Source: an uncultured Eubacteriales bacterium (lineage in GTDB: Bacteria; Bacillota; Clostridia; Oscillospirales; Oscillospiraceae). From it: 49,903 nt of DNA. The DNA is taken from NCBI GenBank assembly GCA_949289455.1, contig CASEOA010000009.1, positions 1-49,903 of the forward strand, written 5' to 3'. Positions within the stretch are counted from its first letter, which is position 1, and each line of letters opens with the position of its first letter. The notes beneath the pieces are model-generated. The model was not told the origin of the DNA, searched no databases, and saw only the letters and a program-made list of their open reading frames with translations. A program made the translations under genes and the position numbers. Of this stretch, positions 33,458 to 41,952 are shown piece by piece.

Positions 33458-33781
33458 ATGAAACTGGTCCTTGCCATCATCAACCACGACGACGCCAATA
33501 CCGTCACCCAAAACCTGACCAAGAAGGGGTTTTCTTCCACCAAGCTGGCCACCACCGGCGGCTTTCTCATGGCGGGCAACGTGACCATCCTCATCGGCGT
33601 GGACGAGGAGAAGGTGCAGACAGTCATTGATATCATCAAGGAGCACTCCCACTCCCGCAAGCAGATGATCCCCACCACCACCGAAATGAGCTATGGGTAT
33701 TACCCCTCCATGCCGGTGGAGGTAGTGGTCGGGGGCGCCACCATCTTCGTGGTGGATATCGAGCGCTTCGAGCGGGTGTGA
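33458..33781 (+). CDS. darA: PII-like cyclic di-AMP receptor DarA (YaaQ/PstA)
   Basis: 107 residues, exactly the family size. Beginning 'MKLVLAIINHDDA' and continuing with 'TKLATTGGFL', 'GNVTILIGV' and the T-loop region, it ends 'GGATIFVVDIERFERV'. The trimer binds cyclic di-AMP; the downstream partner is not established. It sits 33 bases after the decarboxylase and one base before holB, matching the yaaQ-holB neighbourhood of Firmicutes. Confidence 0.95.
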   Translation: MKLVLAIINHDDANTVTQNLTKKGFSSTKLATTGGFLMAGNVTILIGVDEEKVQTVIDIIKEHSHSRKQMIPTTTEMSYGYYPSMPVEVVVGGATIFVVDIERFERV

Positions 33782-33782
33782 G

Positions 33783-34769
33783 ATGGAGCTGTCGGCACTG
33801 GCGGGCAACGAGCCCCTGAAACGGCAGCTCTCCCTGGAGACTGCCCGTCGGGGCCTGTCCCACGCTTACATCCTCAGCGGGCCGGCGGGGTCGGGCAAGC
33901 GCACCCTGGCCGGCCTTCTGGCTGCCGCCCTGGTGTGCACCGGCGGGGGGGAACTGCCCTGCTTTTCCTGCTCCGGCTGTAAAAAGGCCATGGGAGGCAT
34001 CCACCCGGATATCATCCGGGCCGGTGGAGAGGGGGACGAGCTCAACGTGGCCCGGGTGCGGGCCCTGCGGAGCGACGCCTACATCAAGCCCAACGAGGCG
34101 CCCCGGAAGGTGTACATCCTGGAGCGTGCCCAGGAGCTGAACCAGTCCTGCCAAAACGCTCTGCTCAAGCTGCTGGAGGAAGGGCCTCCCTACGCCGCCT
34201 TCCTGCTGCTCACTGACAACGCCGCCGCCCTGCTGCCCACGGTGCGCTCCCGGTGCCAGGTGCTCAGCCTGGCCCCGGTGACGGTGCCCCAGGCGGAGGC
34301 CTGGCTGGCAGACCGGTTCCCCCAAATTTCCGCCTCCCAACGGGCGGAGGCCGCCCGCCGCTGCCAGGGCATTCTGGGCCGGGCGGCGGCTCAGCTGGAA
34401 AACCAGACGGAGGACAACCGGGCCCAGGAGGGGGCTGACCAGCTTCTCAAGGCCCTGTGCGCCAAGGACGAGCTGGCCCTGATGGAGTTCTGCGTGGGCC
34501 TGGACCGGGACAAATGGGACCGGGACAGCCTTACCGCCCTGCTGGACCAGTTTATTTTGCTGCTGCGGGGCGGCCTGTTGGCCGCCGCCGGTCTGGCCCC
34601 GGAGGACGGCCAGGAGAAACCGGCCAGGCTGGCCGCCAAACACCTGTCCCAAAAGGCCATGCTCCAGGCCATCTCCCTGGCCGAGGAGCTGCGGTCGGCC
34701 TGCGGCTTCAACGTGGGGGCGGGACACATCGCCGGCTGGCTGGGCGCAGGGCTGGCAGGCATTTCGTAG
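33783..34769 (+). CDS. holB: DNA polymerase III delta' subunit
   Basis: 328 residues, clamp-loader AAA+ fold. 'GPAGSGKRTLAG' is the P-loop (about residues 36-47). A zinc-module-like cluster 'CFSCSGCKK' near residue 60 and 'ALLKLLEEGPPYAAFLLLT' (sensor region) are typical of delta'. It helps load the DnaN clamp. ATG 33783 overlaps the region of the darA stop (TGAGATG), so translation is coupled. Confidence 0.93.
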   Translation: MELSALAGNEPLKRQLSLETARRGLSHAYILSGPAGSGKRTLAGLLAAALVCTGGGELPCFSCSGCKKAMGGIHPDIIRAGGEGDELNVARVRALRSDAYIKPNEAPRKVYILERAQELNQSCQNALLKLLEEGPPYAAFLLLTDNAAALLPTVRSRCQVLSLAPVTVPQAEAWLADRFPQISASQRAEAARRCQGILGRAAAQLENQTEDNRAQEGADQLLKALCAKDELALMEFCVGLDRDKWDRDSLTALLDQFILLLRGGLLAAAGLAPEDGQEKPARLAAKHLSQKAMLQAISLAEELRSACGFNVGAGHIAGWLGAGLAGIS

Positions 34770-34788
34770 AGACTACTTGGAGGTAACC

Positions 34789-36021
34789 ATGACCGAGATC
34801 ATCGGCGTCCGCTTTAAAAGCGGAGGCAAGCAATACTATTTTGACCCCAAGGGGGTAAGCGTAACCCCCGGCCAGGGGGTCATCATCGAGACCTCCCGGG
34901 GCCTGGAGTACGGCGAGTGCGTCCAGGGCAACACCATGGTGGAGGACGAGGCGGTGGTCCAGCCCCTGCGCCCCCTCATCCGCCTGGCCACCGACAAGGA
35001 TTTGGAGACCGTGGCCAAAAACCGGGAGAAGGAGAAGCGGGCCTTCTCCATCTGCCTGGAGAAAATCGCCGCCCACGGCCTGGACATGAAGCTGGTGGAG
35101 GTGGAGTACAGCTTTGAGGGGAACAAGATCCTCTTCTTCTTCACCTCCGACGGCCGGGTGGACTTCCGGGCCCTGGTGAAGGATCTGGCCGGAGTGTTCC
35201 ACGCCCGCATCGAGCTGCGGCAGATCGGCGTCCGGGACGAGGCCAAAATGCTGGGGGGATTGGGCATCTGCGGCCGGCCCCTGTGCTGCGCCTCCTTTTT
35301 GGACGAGTTCCAGCCGGTGTCCATCAAAATGGCCAAGACCCAGAACCTGTCCCTCAATCCCACCAAGATCTCGGGCACCTGCGGGCGGCTCATGTGCTGC
35401 CTGAAGTACGAGCAGGAGGCCTATGAGGACGCCGTCCACCGGATGCCCAAGAACGATTCCTTTGTGGAGACCCCCGAGGGGGTTGGAAATATCTGCCAGC
35501 TGGATCTGCTGAAGGAGACCGTAAAGGTGCGCCTGGAGGGGGTTCAGCCCGACACCCCAAAGACCTTCCACCACAGCGAGGTGCGGGTGGTGCGCAGCGG
35601 CAAGGGCAAGCGGCCGGAGGACTATGTGGCCCCACCCCTGGAGGAGCTGGCCAAGCTGCGGAAGGTGACTCCGGTGGAGGAGCCCCGCACCCTGTCCGGT
35701 GGCATTACCGCCGCCCTCACCAGCCTGGGCATGGGGGAGGAGCCCGCCGAGGCCCGCCGGAGCGGCAGCCGCCGCCGCCGTCGGGGCGGAGGGGAAAGCC
35801 AGAGCCAGCAGCAGCCCAAGCGGGAGGAGAACAAGCCCGCCCAGAAGGCCGCCCAGCCCAAGCCCCAGCAGCGGCCCAAGGCCGAGGCCAAGCCCAAGGC
35901 GGAATCCAAGCCGGCGGCGGAAAAGCCCGCCGCCGAGGGCCAGCAGGGCGGGGAGAAGAAGCGGCCCCGCCGGCGGTATCACCGCCGCCCCAAGGGGGAC
36001 AAGCCCCAGAACCCCACCTGA
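34789..36021 (+). CDS. ricT: PSP1-domain protein RicT (YaaT), regulator of RNA processing and sporulation
   Basis: 410 residues from ATG 34789, placed just after GGAGGTAACC; the in-frame TTG at 34777 would be inside the ribosome site. The PSP1 core (about 1-275) has 'VRFKSGGKQYYFDP' and the cysteine pairs 'GICGRPLCC' and 'GTCGRLMCCLKYEQE', which in the RicA/F/T complex hold iron-sulfur clusters. The complex affects mRNA maturation by RNase Y and phosphorelay activity. The last 120 residues are an unusual low-complexity tail of Lys, Ala, Pro, Gln and Arg, ending in arginine-rich 'RPRRRYHRRPK', suggestive of RNA binding. Confidence 0.93.
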   Translation: MTEIIGVRFKSGGKQYYFDPKGVSVTPGQGVIIETSRGLEYGECVQGNTMVEDEAVVQPLRPLIRLATDKDLETVAKNREKEKRAFSICLEKIAAHGLDMKLVEVEYSFEGNKILFFFTSDGRVDFRALVKDLAGVFHARIELRQIGVRDEAKMLGGLGICGRPLCCASFLDEFQPVSIKMAKTQNLSLNPTKISGTCGRLMCCLKYEQEAYEDAVHRMPKNDSFVETPEGVGNICQLDLLKETVKVRLEGVQPDTPKTFHHSEVRVVRSGKGKRPEDYVAPPLEELAKLRKVTPVEEPRTLSGGITAALTSLGMGEEPAEARRSGSRRRRRGGGESQSQQQPKREENKPAQKAAQPKPQQRPKAEAKPKAESKPAAEKPAAEGQQGGEKKRPRRRYHRRPKGDKPQNPT

Positions 36022-36059
36022 CAGACAGAGCCCGGACAAAGGCGTGAAAGGAGACTGCC

Positions 36060-36377
36060 ATGGACGCTCAACAGCCCCACTGGGTGGGCAAGCACTACTC
36101 CTTCTACTCCAACAAGGAGTGCGAGTTCTACCCCTGCCACCAGCTGCCGGAGGGCCAGGAGTTCAACTGCCTGTTCTGCTACTGCCCGCTGTACATGCTG
36201 GGCAGGGCCTGCGGCGGGAATTTTAAGTATCTGGAAAACGGGATCAAGGATTGCAGCGGCTGCACCCTGCCCCACCGCCGGGAGAACTACGGCTACATCT
36301 CCGAAAAGTTTGCCGCCATCACCCAAGCCATGGCGGAACAGGAAAAATCCGGAACAGCGCCGGACCACAAGGAATAA
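36060..36377 (+). CDS. Cysteine-rich small domain protein (PF04071-like)
   Basis: 105 residues with eight cysteines in the first 70: 'NKECEFYPCH', 'NCLFCYCPLY', 'RACGG' and 'DCSGCTLPH'. This pattern matches the cysteine-rich small domain found alone or beside cobalamin genes, probably metal or cluster binding; function unknown. ATG 36060 follows AAAGGAG. It ends the decarboxylase-to-ricT transcript and is followed by a strong terminator. Confidence 0.85.
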   Translation: MDAQQPHWVGKHYSFYSNKECEFYPCHQLPEGQEFNCLFCYCPLYMLGRACGGNFKYLENGIKDCSGCTLPHRRENYGYISEKFAAITQAMAEQEKSGTAPDHKE

Positions 36378-36379
36378 CC

Positions 36380-36419
36380 AAAAGGCGGACGCCCACAGAT
36401 TGGTGGGCGTCCGCCTTTT
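36380..36419 (+). terminator. Rho-independent terminator of the darA-ricT operon
   Basis: 17-bp perfect stem (36380-36396 with 36403-36419) beginning and ending in A/T runs. Confidence 0.92.
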
Positions 36420-36489
36420 GCGTGGCCCGGTAAGCCGGGAAATATCCACCACCCTAGTTGACATTTATATTACAATGGGGCCAAAACGG

Positions 36490-36517
36490 TTGACGGCGGC
36501 AGGGAATCAGGTATGAT
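36490..36517 (+). promoter_or_regulatory. Sigma-A promoter of the SLH-domain gene
   Basis: TTGACG (36490-36495), 16 bases, TATGAT (36512-36517). A short dyad AGGAGT/ACTCCT with four T residues follows in the leader (about 36532-36551). Confidence 0.5.
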
Positions 36518-36579
36518 TAACATAGAACAATCAGGAGTATCCCACTCCTTTTCACCACGTTAAGAAGGAGGGAATCACC

Positions 36580-38709
36580 ATGGGAATCATTAAGCGGGCG
36601 CTGACATTGTCCCTGTCGGCCGTACTGCTGTTGGGCGGGCTGGCTCTGAGAACCTCGGCCGTGGACCTGCCCTTTACCGACGCCGACCAGATCACCAACA
36701 CGGAGGCGGTGGCGGTTATGAACGCTGTGGGGGTCTTTCAGGGCAGCGGCGGCGCCTTTTCCCCTCAGGGCACCCTGACCCGGGAGCAGGCCGCCAAGAT
36801 CATTTGCTGCATGTTGGGAGGCCAGGAGGAGGCGGAGGCCGCCGGCGAATATCTCTTTACCGACGTGTCCCCCACCCGTTGGTCCGCCCCCTACATTGCC
36901 TATTGTGTCAAAAACGGCATTCTGTCCGGGGATGGGTCCGGCCGGTTTAATCCGGAGTCCCCCCTTACCGGCGGAGCTTTTGCCAAAATGCTGCTGGTGG
37001 CCCTGGGCTACGACCCGTCCATTGAGGGCTACACCGGCAGCGACTGGATCCTCAACGTGGCCTCCGCCGCCCTGTCTCTGGGCATCGCCCCCCAGAACAT
37101 GAACCTGCTGGAAGCGCTGACCCGGGAGCAGGCGGCTCAGATGTGCTACAAGACCCTGATGTGCGACATGGTGCGCTATAAAAACGTCAACGAGATTTTC
37201 ACCGACCGCCTGGCTGTGGGTAAGGTGGAGGGCTATTACAAAAACGACTACAACGACGCCCGGGATGGGATACAGCAGTTTTGCGAGGCCTATTTCCCGG
37301 AGCTGCGGCTGGTGACCGCCTATGACAGCTTTGGACGTCCCGGCCGGGGCTGGCTGTGGGGCGAAAAAACCGTATTCTATGTTGCACACACCCCCACAGA
37401 GGTATTTACCGCCCAGACCAGCGCCGATACGCTGGCCACGGAGCTCAGCAGCTATTACCTGCGGGACCGCAGCCTTTACGCCGTGAACAAACGAATATCC
37501 AATGCCCAGATTGTCAACTTCAGCGCCAGCCTCAACCTGACCTTTGTGGGCCCGGAAACCACCACCACCCAATCCCCCGTCAGCATTTCGGGCCGCACTA
37601 CGGCGGATTTCCTGGCAGAGCTCACTGGAAACGGCGCCCAGGTGGAGCTGTACGCCGATGAGAAAAATGTCATCACCGACATTGTGGTGATCCGCTATGC
37701 CGTGGATACCGTCACCGGCATCACCGTTGCGCCCAACAAGGTGGCCTACACGGTGGGCGGCGCCAGCTATGTGGACTATCAAAGCGGGTACGGCACCGAT
37801 ACTGTGGTGGTAAACGGGTCCGTCAAGGTGGGGGACACCGTCACCTATACCGTGGCGGGGGGCGTGGCCTATCTCTATTCCACCTCTCAGGTGAAAGGAA
37901 CTCTGACCGCCGTATCGGAAGATACCCTCCAGATTAACGGCCTCACCTATCCCCTGGGCAGCGGCGTGGCCGGCGCGGCCGACCTGACGGCAGGGGATCA
38001 GGGGGCGTTCTGCCTGGACCAGTTTGGCAATGTGGTGGATGTGCGCACCGATACCCGTACCACCGGCTACGCCAGTGTGGTAAGCGCGGCGGGGAGCTAC
38101 ACCCCTGCCGACCCGGAGCTGGGCCTGCCCGCCTCCGGCCCTGTGGTAAAGGCCAACGTGGTCACCGCCACCGGCAGCACCGGGTGGTATGAGGTAGCCC
38201 TTCACACCCTTACCGCCGCCGACCTGGACCGGGCGGCCAAAACCGCCGCCAACGCCCCGGCCATCCAGCTGGAGCCGGGGGACGTGGTGGTCCGCAACAC
38301 CGACCTGCTGGTGTACGACGCCAGCGCCGGGGAGGACACCGCCGCCCAGCTGGCCGCCAGCGCCGCCGACGCCCTTCAGACCGTGTGGCTCTATGTGCTG
38401 GAGGGGGATGAGATGACCCTGCTGCCCCTGGCCCAGGCCGGGGGGGATATGCGGGAGTATACCCCCTATTTGGCCGCCGATGTGGACGCCAGCGCCCTGT
38501 GGAGCGCCAACGTGATGGACGGCTATGTGCTCAACGTGGACAACAATACCAGCTATGTGACCTATGACATGGTCACCGGCCTGGGCTCCCGGTATACCGG
38601 CGCAACCTTGCCCCAGGGCCTGTCCGGCCTGACGCGGACCCAGATCGTGGTGCTGGCGGGCGGCCCCAGCCAGGGCAGCGCCTTGGTCATCTTTTTGTCC
38701 CACACATAA
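36580..38709 (+). CDS. S-layer homology (SLH) domain surface protein
   Basis: 709 residues with a signal peptide (cleavage near 'TSA-VDL', residue 28). Three SLH modules occupy about residues 30-215: 'ADQITNTEAVAVMNAVGVFQG...LTREQAAKII', 'FTDVSPTRWSAPYIAYCVKNGILSG' and 'DWILNVASAALSLGI...LTREQAAQMCYK'. These bind wall-linked polymers and tether the protein to the surface. The remaining 490 residues are Thr/Val/Ala-rich and beta, with recurring 'GDTVTYTVAGG' and 'ADLTAGD' type units and no recognised catalytic motif. Codon use is slightly less GC-biased than in its neighbours. The gene is monocistronic between its own promoter and terminator, where mnmE would be expected in other Firmicutes. 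Confidence 0.9.
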   Translation: MGIIKRALTLSLSAVLLLGGLALRTSAVDLPFTDADQITNTEAVAVMNAVGVFQGSGGAFSPQGTLTREQAAKIICCMLGGQEEAEAAGEYLFTDVSPTRWSAPYIAYCVKNGILSGDGSGRFNPESPLTGGAFAKMLLVALGYDPSIEGYTGSDWILNVASAALSLGIAPQNMNLLEALTREQAAQMCYKTLMCDMVRYKNVNEIFTDRLAVGKVEGYYKNDYNDARDGIQQFCEAYFPELRLVTAYDSFGRPGRGWLWGEKTVFYVAHTPTEVFTAQTSADTLATELSSYYLRDRSLYAVNKRISNAQIVNFSASLNLTFVGPETTTTQSPVSISGRTTADFLAELTGNGAQVELYADEKNVITDIVVIRYAVDTVTGITVAPNKVAYTVGGASYVDYQSGYGTDTVVVNGSVKVGDTVTYTVAGGVAYLYSTSQVKGTLTAVSEDTLQINGLTYPLGSGVAGAADLTAGDQGAFCLDQFGNVVDVRTDTRTTGYASVVSAAGSYTPADPELGLPASGPVVKANVVTATGSTGWYEVALHTLTAADLDRAAKTAANAPAIQLEPGDVVVRNTDLLVYDASAGEDTAAQLAASAADALQTVWLYVLEGDEMTLLPLAQAGGDMREYTPYLAADVDASALWSANVMDGYVLNVDNNTSYVTYDMVTGLGSRYTGATLPQGLSGLTRTQIVVLAGGPSQGSALVIFLSHT

Positions 38710-38726
38710 ATACCTCGATAGGGCAT

Positions 38727-38761
38727 AAAAAATCCCTGAGCTTGACGCTCAGGGATTTTTT
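38727..38761. terminator. Bidirectional terminator between the SLH gene and khpB
   Basis: 15-bp perfect arms (38727-38741 with 38747-38761), loop TTGAC, with A and T runs at the outer ends. Confidence 0.92.
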
Positions 38762-38767
38762 GTCTTG

Positions 38768-39553
38768 TTACCGGTGTTCGCCCCGGCTGTAGGCCACCAC
38801 GGTACGGCGGTTGGGCTCGGTGCCGATGGAATAGGTGGTGACGTCGGGGGTCTCCTGGAGGGCGGTGTGGATCACATGGCGCTCATAGGCGTTCATGGGC
38901 TCCAGGGTCACGTTGCGGCGGTACTTGACCACCTTGCCGGCCACCTTGTTGGCCAGCCGCACCAGGGACTCCTCCCGCTTGGCCCGGTAGCCCTCGGCGT
39001 CCACATGGATGCGCACCCGCTTGGACTGGCCGTGGTTGACGGCATAGCCGGTAAGCTGCTGGATGGCGTCCAGGGTTTCGCCCCGGCGGCCGATGAGGCC
39101 GCCCAGGTTCTGACCCACCAGCTCCACCTGGTAGGTGCCCTTCTCGTCCACCCGGATCACCGGGGTGGCGGAGGCCCCCATATGGGCCAGCAGGCCGGTA
39201 AGGAAGGCGGTAATCTTGTCCGCCTTCTCATCCCCGGCGGGGACGGGGTTGTCCGCCGCGGGGGCGGCGGGCTCTTCCACGGAGGCCGGCTGTACGGCCT
39301 CCTGTACGGGAGCGGCTTTCACCGGCTCCTCGGCGGGGGCGGGCTGGGCCGGCGCCGCCGCGGGGGCGGGCTCGTCGGGCGCCTCGTAGGTCACCTTGAC
39401 CTTGGCGGGGCAGCTGCCGATGCCCAAAAATCCGGACTTGGCCCGTTCCAGAATCTCCACGGATACCTCGTCCCGATCCATGCCCAGCTGACGCAGAGCG
39501 GCCTCGATGGCGGCCTCCTCGGTCTTGCCGGTGCTCTCGATCCATTTCAGCAT
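38768..39553 (-). CDS. khpB: Jag/KhpB RNA-binding protein (SpoIIIJ-associated)
   Basis: 261 residues from ATG 39553 behind AAGGAGAG. Order: Jag-N domain (1-50, 'AKSGFLGIG'), an Ala/Pro/Glu-rich flexible linker (about 58-110), a KH domain with 'LGGLIGRRGETLDAIQQLT', and an R3H domain ending 'EPNRRTVVAYSRGEHR'. KhpB with KhpA binds many RNAs and affects cell elongation. It is last in the rpmH-rnpA-yidD-yidC operon, its standard place. Confidence 0.95.
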   Translation of the reverse strand: MLKWIESTGKTEEAAIEAALRQLGMDRDEVSVEILERAKSGFLGIGSCPAKVKVTYEAPDEPAPAAAPAQPAPAEEPVKAAPVQEAVQPASVEEPAAPAADNPVPAGDEKADKITAFLTGLLAHMGASATPVIRVDEKGTYQVELVGQNLGGLIGRRGETLDAIQQLTGYAVNHGQSKRVRIHVDAEGYRAKREESLVRLANKVAGKVVKYRRNVTLEPMNAYERHVIHTALQETPDVTTYSIGTEPNRRTVVAYSRGEHR

Positions 39554-39589
39554 TGGGTATCTCTCCTTATGAATCCACGGCAAGCGCCG

Positions 39590-40873
39590 TTATTCTTCTG
39601 TCTGTTTGGTCTCCACAGCCTCCCCGGGAATCTCCTGGGGAGCCTGGATGGCGGCGGGCTCCTCAGCAGGGGCGCCGCTGTCCTTGGGGGGGAAGATGGG
39701 CTCCTCGCCGGGGCAGACGGTGGGGCCGTCGCTGCTGTAGCGGTAGGGGTCGTAGGCCCGGCCCCGGGCGTACTGGCGGATGCCCACCCGGCTGTACTCC
39801 TTCACGGAGCCGGGGATCTTGTCCTCGTCGGTCTGGGGCTTCTTCTCCGCCTTCTTCTTCTTGCCCTTGTTCTGCTTCTCTTCCTCGATGCGCCGGGCGC
39901 GCTCCTCCGCCTTCCGGCGGCGCTCTTCCAGCTCTTCTTCCTTCTCCAGCCGCTCCTGCTCGGCCCGCTTGAGGGCGGCCTGCTCGTAGTCCTTCTTCAG
40001 CAGCTTGCCGCAGAGGAACTCCTGGAGCATACTCAGCAGGTTGTTGGCCAGCCAGTATACGCACAGGGCGGCGGGCATGGAGAAGCCGATCCACAGGGAG
40101 ATCAGGGGGGACACGATGAGCATGGATTTGGCGGTGGAGTTGGACTGGGTGCTCTGCTGGTTGACAGCGTTGGTCTTCATGGAGATGAGGGAGAAGAACA
40201 CGCCGGACACCGCGGAGATCACCGGCAGCAGGAACAGGCCAAAGCCGCCGGCAATGGTCCAGAACTGGAGCCGGGGGATCTGAGACAGGTCTACCAGGCC
40301 CAGGAAATCAAAGTTGATGGCAAAAATCTTGCTGCCCGCCTCGCCCACGGCGGCCTGCACGGCGGACAGATTGTCGGGGGTAATGAGAGAGGCCAGATAG
40401 AGCTGGTTATAGCCCGTATTGGCAAAGGTATCGGTGGCCTCCTTCAGCCAGCCCATGTCCATCGCCTGGGTACCCCAGTTGACGGTCTGGGCGATGGTAT
40501 TGAGCACGTTGGCGTCGTTGATGCCCATCATGTAGTGGATGGGCTCCCGGATGATGGGGTAGAGGATCATCAGGATGATCAGGGGGATGAAGGACCACAG
40601 GCAGCCCCCCATGGGGTTGATCTTTTCCTTCTCATAGAGCTTTTGAACTTCCAGATTGTAGCGCTGCTTGTCCTTGCCGTACTGCTTTTGCAGCTTCTGC
40701 ATCTTGCCCTGCAAAATGTTCATCTGGATCATGCTGCGCTTTCCCTTCAGGGAGAGGGGGAAGAGCACCACCTTGACCACCAGGGCAAACAAAATCAGGG
40801 CAAGGCCATAGCTGCCGCAGAAGGAATAAAAGACTTGCAGCAGCCATGCAAAGGGGGTGAGGATGATATCCAT
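39590..40873 (-). CDS. yidC: Membrane protein insertase YidC/Oxa1 (SpoIIIJ type)
   Basis: About 427 residues from ATG 40873, seven bases after GGAGG; the in-frame GTG at 40879 touches the ribosome site. Features: first helix 'LILFALVVKVVLFPLSLKG', the cytoplasmic hairpin 'MQKLQKQYGKDKQRYNLEVQKLY', and later helices including 'SPLISLWIGFSMPAALCVYW'. It inserts proteins into the membrane with or without SecYEG. No lipobox is seen, unlike Bacillus SpoIIIJ. The C-terminus carries a charged coiled coil ('RAEQERLEKEEELEERRRK') and a Pro/Glu-rich end, about 130 residues beyond the core, probably ribosome-facing. Confidence 0.95.
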   Translation of the reverse strand: MDIILTPFAWLLQVFYSFCGSYGLALILFALVVKVVLFPLSLKGKRSMIQMNILQGKMQKLQKQYGKDKQRYNLEVQKLYEKEKINPMGGCLWSFIPLIILMILYPIIREPIHYMMGINDANVLNTIAQTVNWGTQAMDMGWLKEATDTFANTGYNQLYLASLITPDNLSAVQAAVGEAGSKIFAINFDFLGLVDLSQIPRLQFWTIAGGFGLFLLPVISAVSGVFFSLISMKTNAVNQQSTQSNSTAKSMLIVSPLISLWIGFSMPAALCVYWLANNLLSMLQEFLCGKLLKKDYEQAALKRAEQERLEKEEELEERRRKAEERARRIEEEKQNKGKKKKAEKKPQTDEDKIPGSVKEYSRVGIRQYARGRAYDPYRYSSDGPTVCPGEEPIFPPKDSGAPAEEPAAIQAPQEIPGEAVETKQTEE

Positions 40874-40911
40874 GGACACGCCTCCAAGTTACATTGTCTC
40901 GCCGCGACGGG

Positions 40912-41130
40912 TCACGGCACCGGGTCGTACTGAATGGATTTCTGCTTATGGAAGGGCTGGCATTTCAAAATCCGGCGCAGCGCCAAAAAGCCCCCCTTGA
41001 GCGCGCCATATTTCTCCACCGCCTCCAGAGCGTACTCCGAGCAGGTGGGGATAAAGCGGCAGCAGGGGGGACGGCCGGGGGAGATATACCGGCGGTAAAA
41101 CCGGATGAGAGCCAAAAGCAGGCGCTTCAA
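40912..41130 (-). CDS. yidD: Membrane protein insertion efficiency factor YidD
   Basis: 72 residues. The whole family signature is present: '[31 protein letters not shown]', read here across two short blocks around three cysteines. The start is TTG 41130, one base after the rnpA stop, with GGAGGAGG inside the end of rnpA. YidD assists YidC-dependent insertion at the membrane. Confidence 0.95.
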   Translation of the reverse strand: MKRLLLALIRFYRRYISPGRPPCCRFIPTCSEYALEAVEKYGALKGGFLALRRILKCQPFHKQKSIQYDPVP

Positions 41131-41131
41131 C

Positions 41132-41479
41132 TCAGGCCTCCTCCTTTCGGAGCAGGCCCAGCTTGTTGGCCAGGGCCATCAGACTGCGCTCCACCTCCCG
41201 GTAGCGGCAGTGACCGGCCTTGACCCGGGCCACCACCACCAGGTCGTAGCCGGGGAGGAAGCGGGCCTCGTGGAGGCGGTAGGCCTCCCGGATGCGGCGG
41301 CGGGTGCGGTTGCGCACCACCGCCTTGCCCACCTTCACCCCCACGGTAATACCCAGGCGGCTGTAGGGCAGGTTGTTCCTCCGACAGTAAAGGGCCAGGC
41401 AGGAATTGGCCCCGCTTTTGCCCTTGCTGTACAGGCGGCGGAACACATGGTTTTGCTTGAGAGAGACGGTGTGCTCCAC
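41132..41479 (-). CDS. rnpA: Ribonuclease P protein component
   Basis: 115 residues from GTG 41479. The signature helix '[14 protein letters not shown]' (about 57-70) and the early '[11 protein letters not shown]' are typical. It is the protein cofactor of RNase P, which matures tRNA 5' ends. It follows rpmH in the standard order; the rpmH-rnpA gap contains a strong GC hairpin. Confidence 0.96.
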   Translation of the reverse strand: MEHTVSLKQNHVFRRLYSKGKSGANSCLALYCRRNNLPYSRLGITVGVKVGKAVVRNRTRRRIREAYRLHEARFLPGYDLVVVARVKAGHCRYREVERSLMALANKLGLLRKEEA

Positions 41480-41518
41480 GGCCCTTACCCCTTCCCGGCG
41501 TTTTTTCCGTATGCTGCG

Positions 41519-41549
41519 CAGGGGCGGTGGGAAAAGCTCCCCCGCCCCT
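41519..41549 (-). other. GC-rich hairpin between rpmH and rnpA
   Basis: GGGGCGG and CCGCCCC arms with further G/C pairing around a small AAAAG loop, in the 101-base gap. No T run follows on the minus strand, so it is more likely a processing or attenuation structure that lowers rnpA relative to rpmH than a full terminator. Confidence 0.45.
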
Positions 41550-41580
41550 TATGAAATGCCCTATTCCATTTGCGGACCCA

Positions 41581-41715
41581 TCAGTGGGTCAGACGGGCGC
41601 GGCCCTTGGCGCGGCGACGGGCCAGGACCTTGCGGCCGTTGGCGGTACGCATACGCTTACGGAACCCGTGCTCCTTGGAGCGCTGGCGCTTCTTGGGCTG
41701 ATAGGTACGAACCAT
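41581..41715 (-). CDS. rpmH: 50S ribosomal protein L34
   Basis: A 44-residue frame from ATG 41715 to TGA 41581, opening '[20 protein letters not shown]' and ending '[10 protein letters not shown]', the invariant L34 sequence type with about 40% Arg/Lys. AGGAGGTG precedes the start. It heads the conserved rpmH-rnpA-yidD-yidC-khpB operon, divergent from dnaA. Confidence 0.98.
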   Translation of the reverse strand: MVRTYQPKKRQRSKEHGFRKRMRTANGRKVLARRRAKGRARLTH

Positions 41716-41834
41716 GTTGGGACACCTCCTGTACAAAAATCAAGCGGGTCACCCCGCCCACCACAACAGCCTCTCGGCTGCGGTCGTCAAATAAAACTGC
41801 TTTACACCAAGTACCTTTATACGATGCACATGGT

Positions 41835-41864
41835 ATTATAGCCTATTTCAAAATGGCCTGTCAA
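41835..41864 (-). promoter_or_regulatory. Sigma-A promoter of the rpmH operon
   Basis: Minus-strand TTGACA (41864..41859) and TATAAT (41840..41835), 18 bases apart: two perfect hexamers, fitting a highly expressed ribosomal operon. Confidence 0.75.
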
Positions 41865-41952
41865 CCACTAATTTCGCTTTCTTTGCCCTTTTTTTCTCCG
41901 GCTTTGGGAACGATACCATATATTGTGGCCCGCATGGACCCCACGGCCAAGC

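Noticed and set aside
36459..36480. TTGACA upstream of the SLH gene as the main -35
   Set aside because: No acceptable -10 at 16-18 bases; the TTGACG/TATGAT pair 30 bases downstream fits better.
36517..38703. 728-codon minus-strand open frame opposite the SLH gene
   Set aside because: His/Gly/Gln-rich shadow; the plus strand has signal peptide, SLH modules, ribosome site, promoter and terminator.
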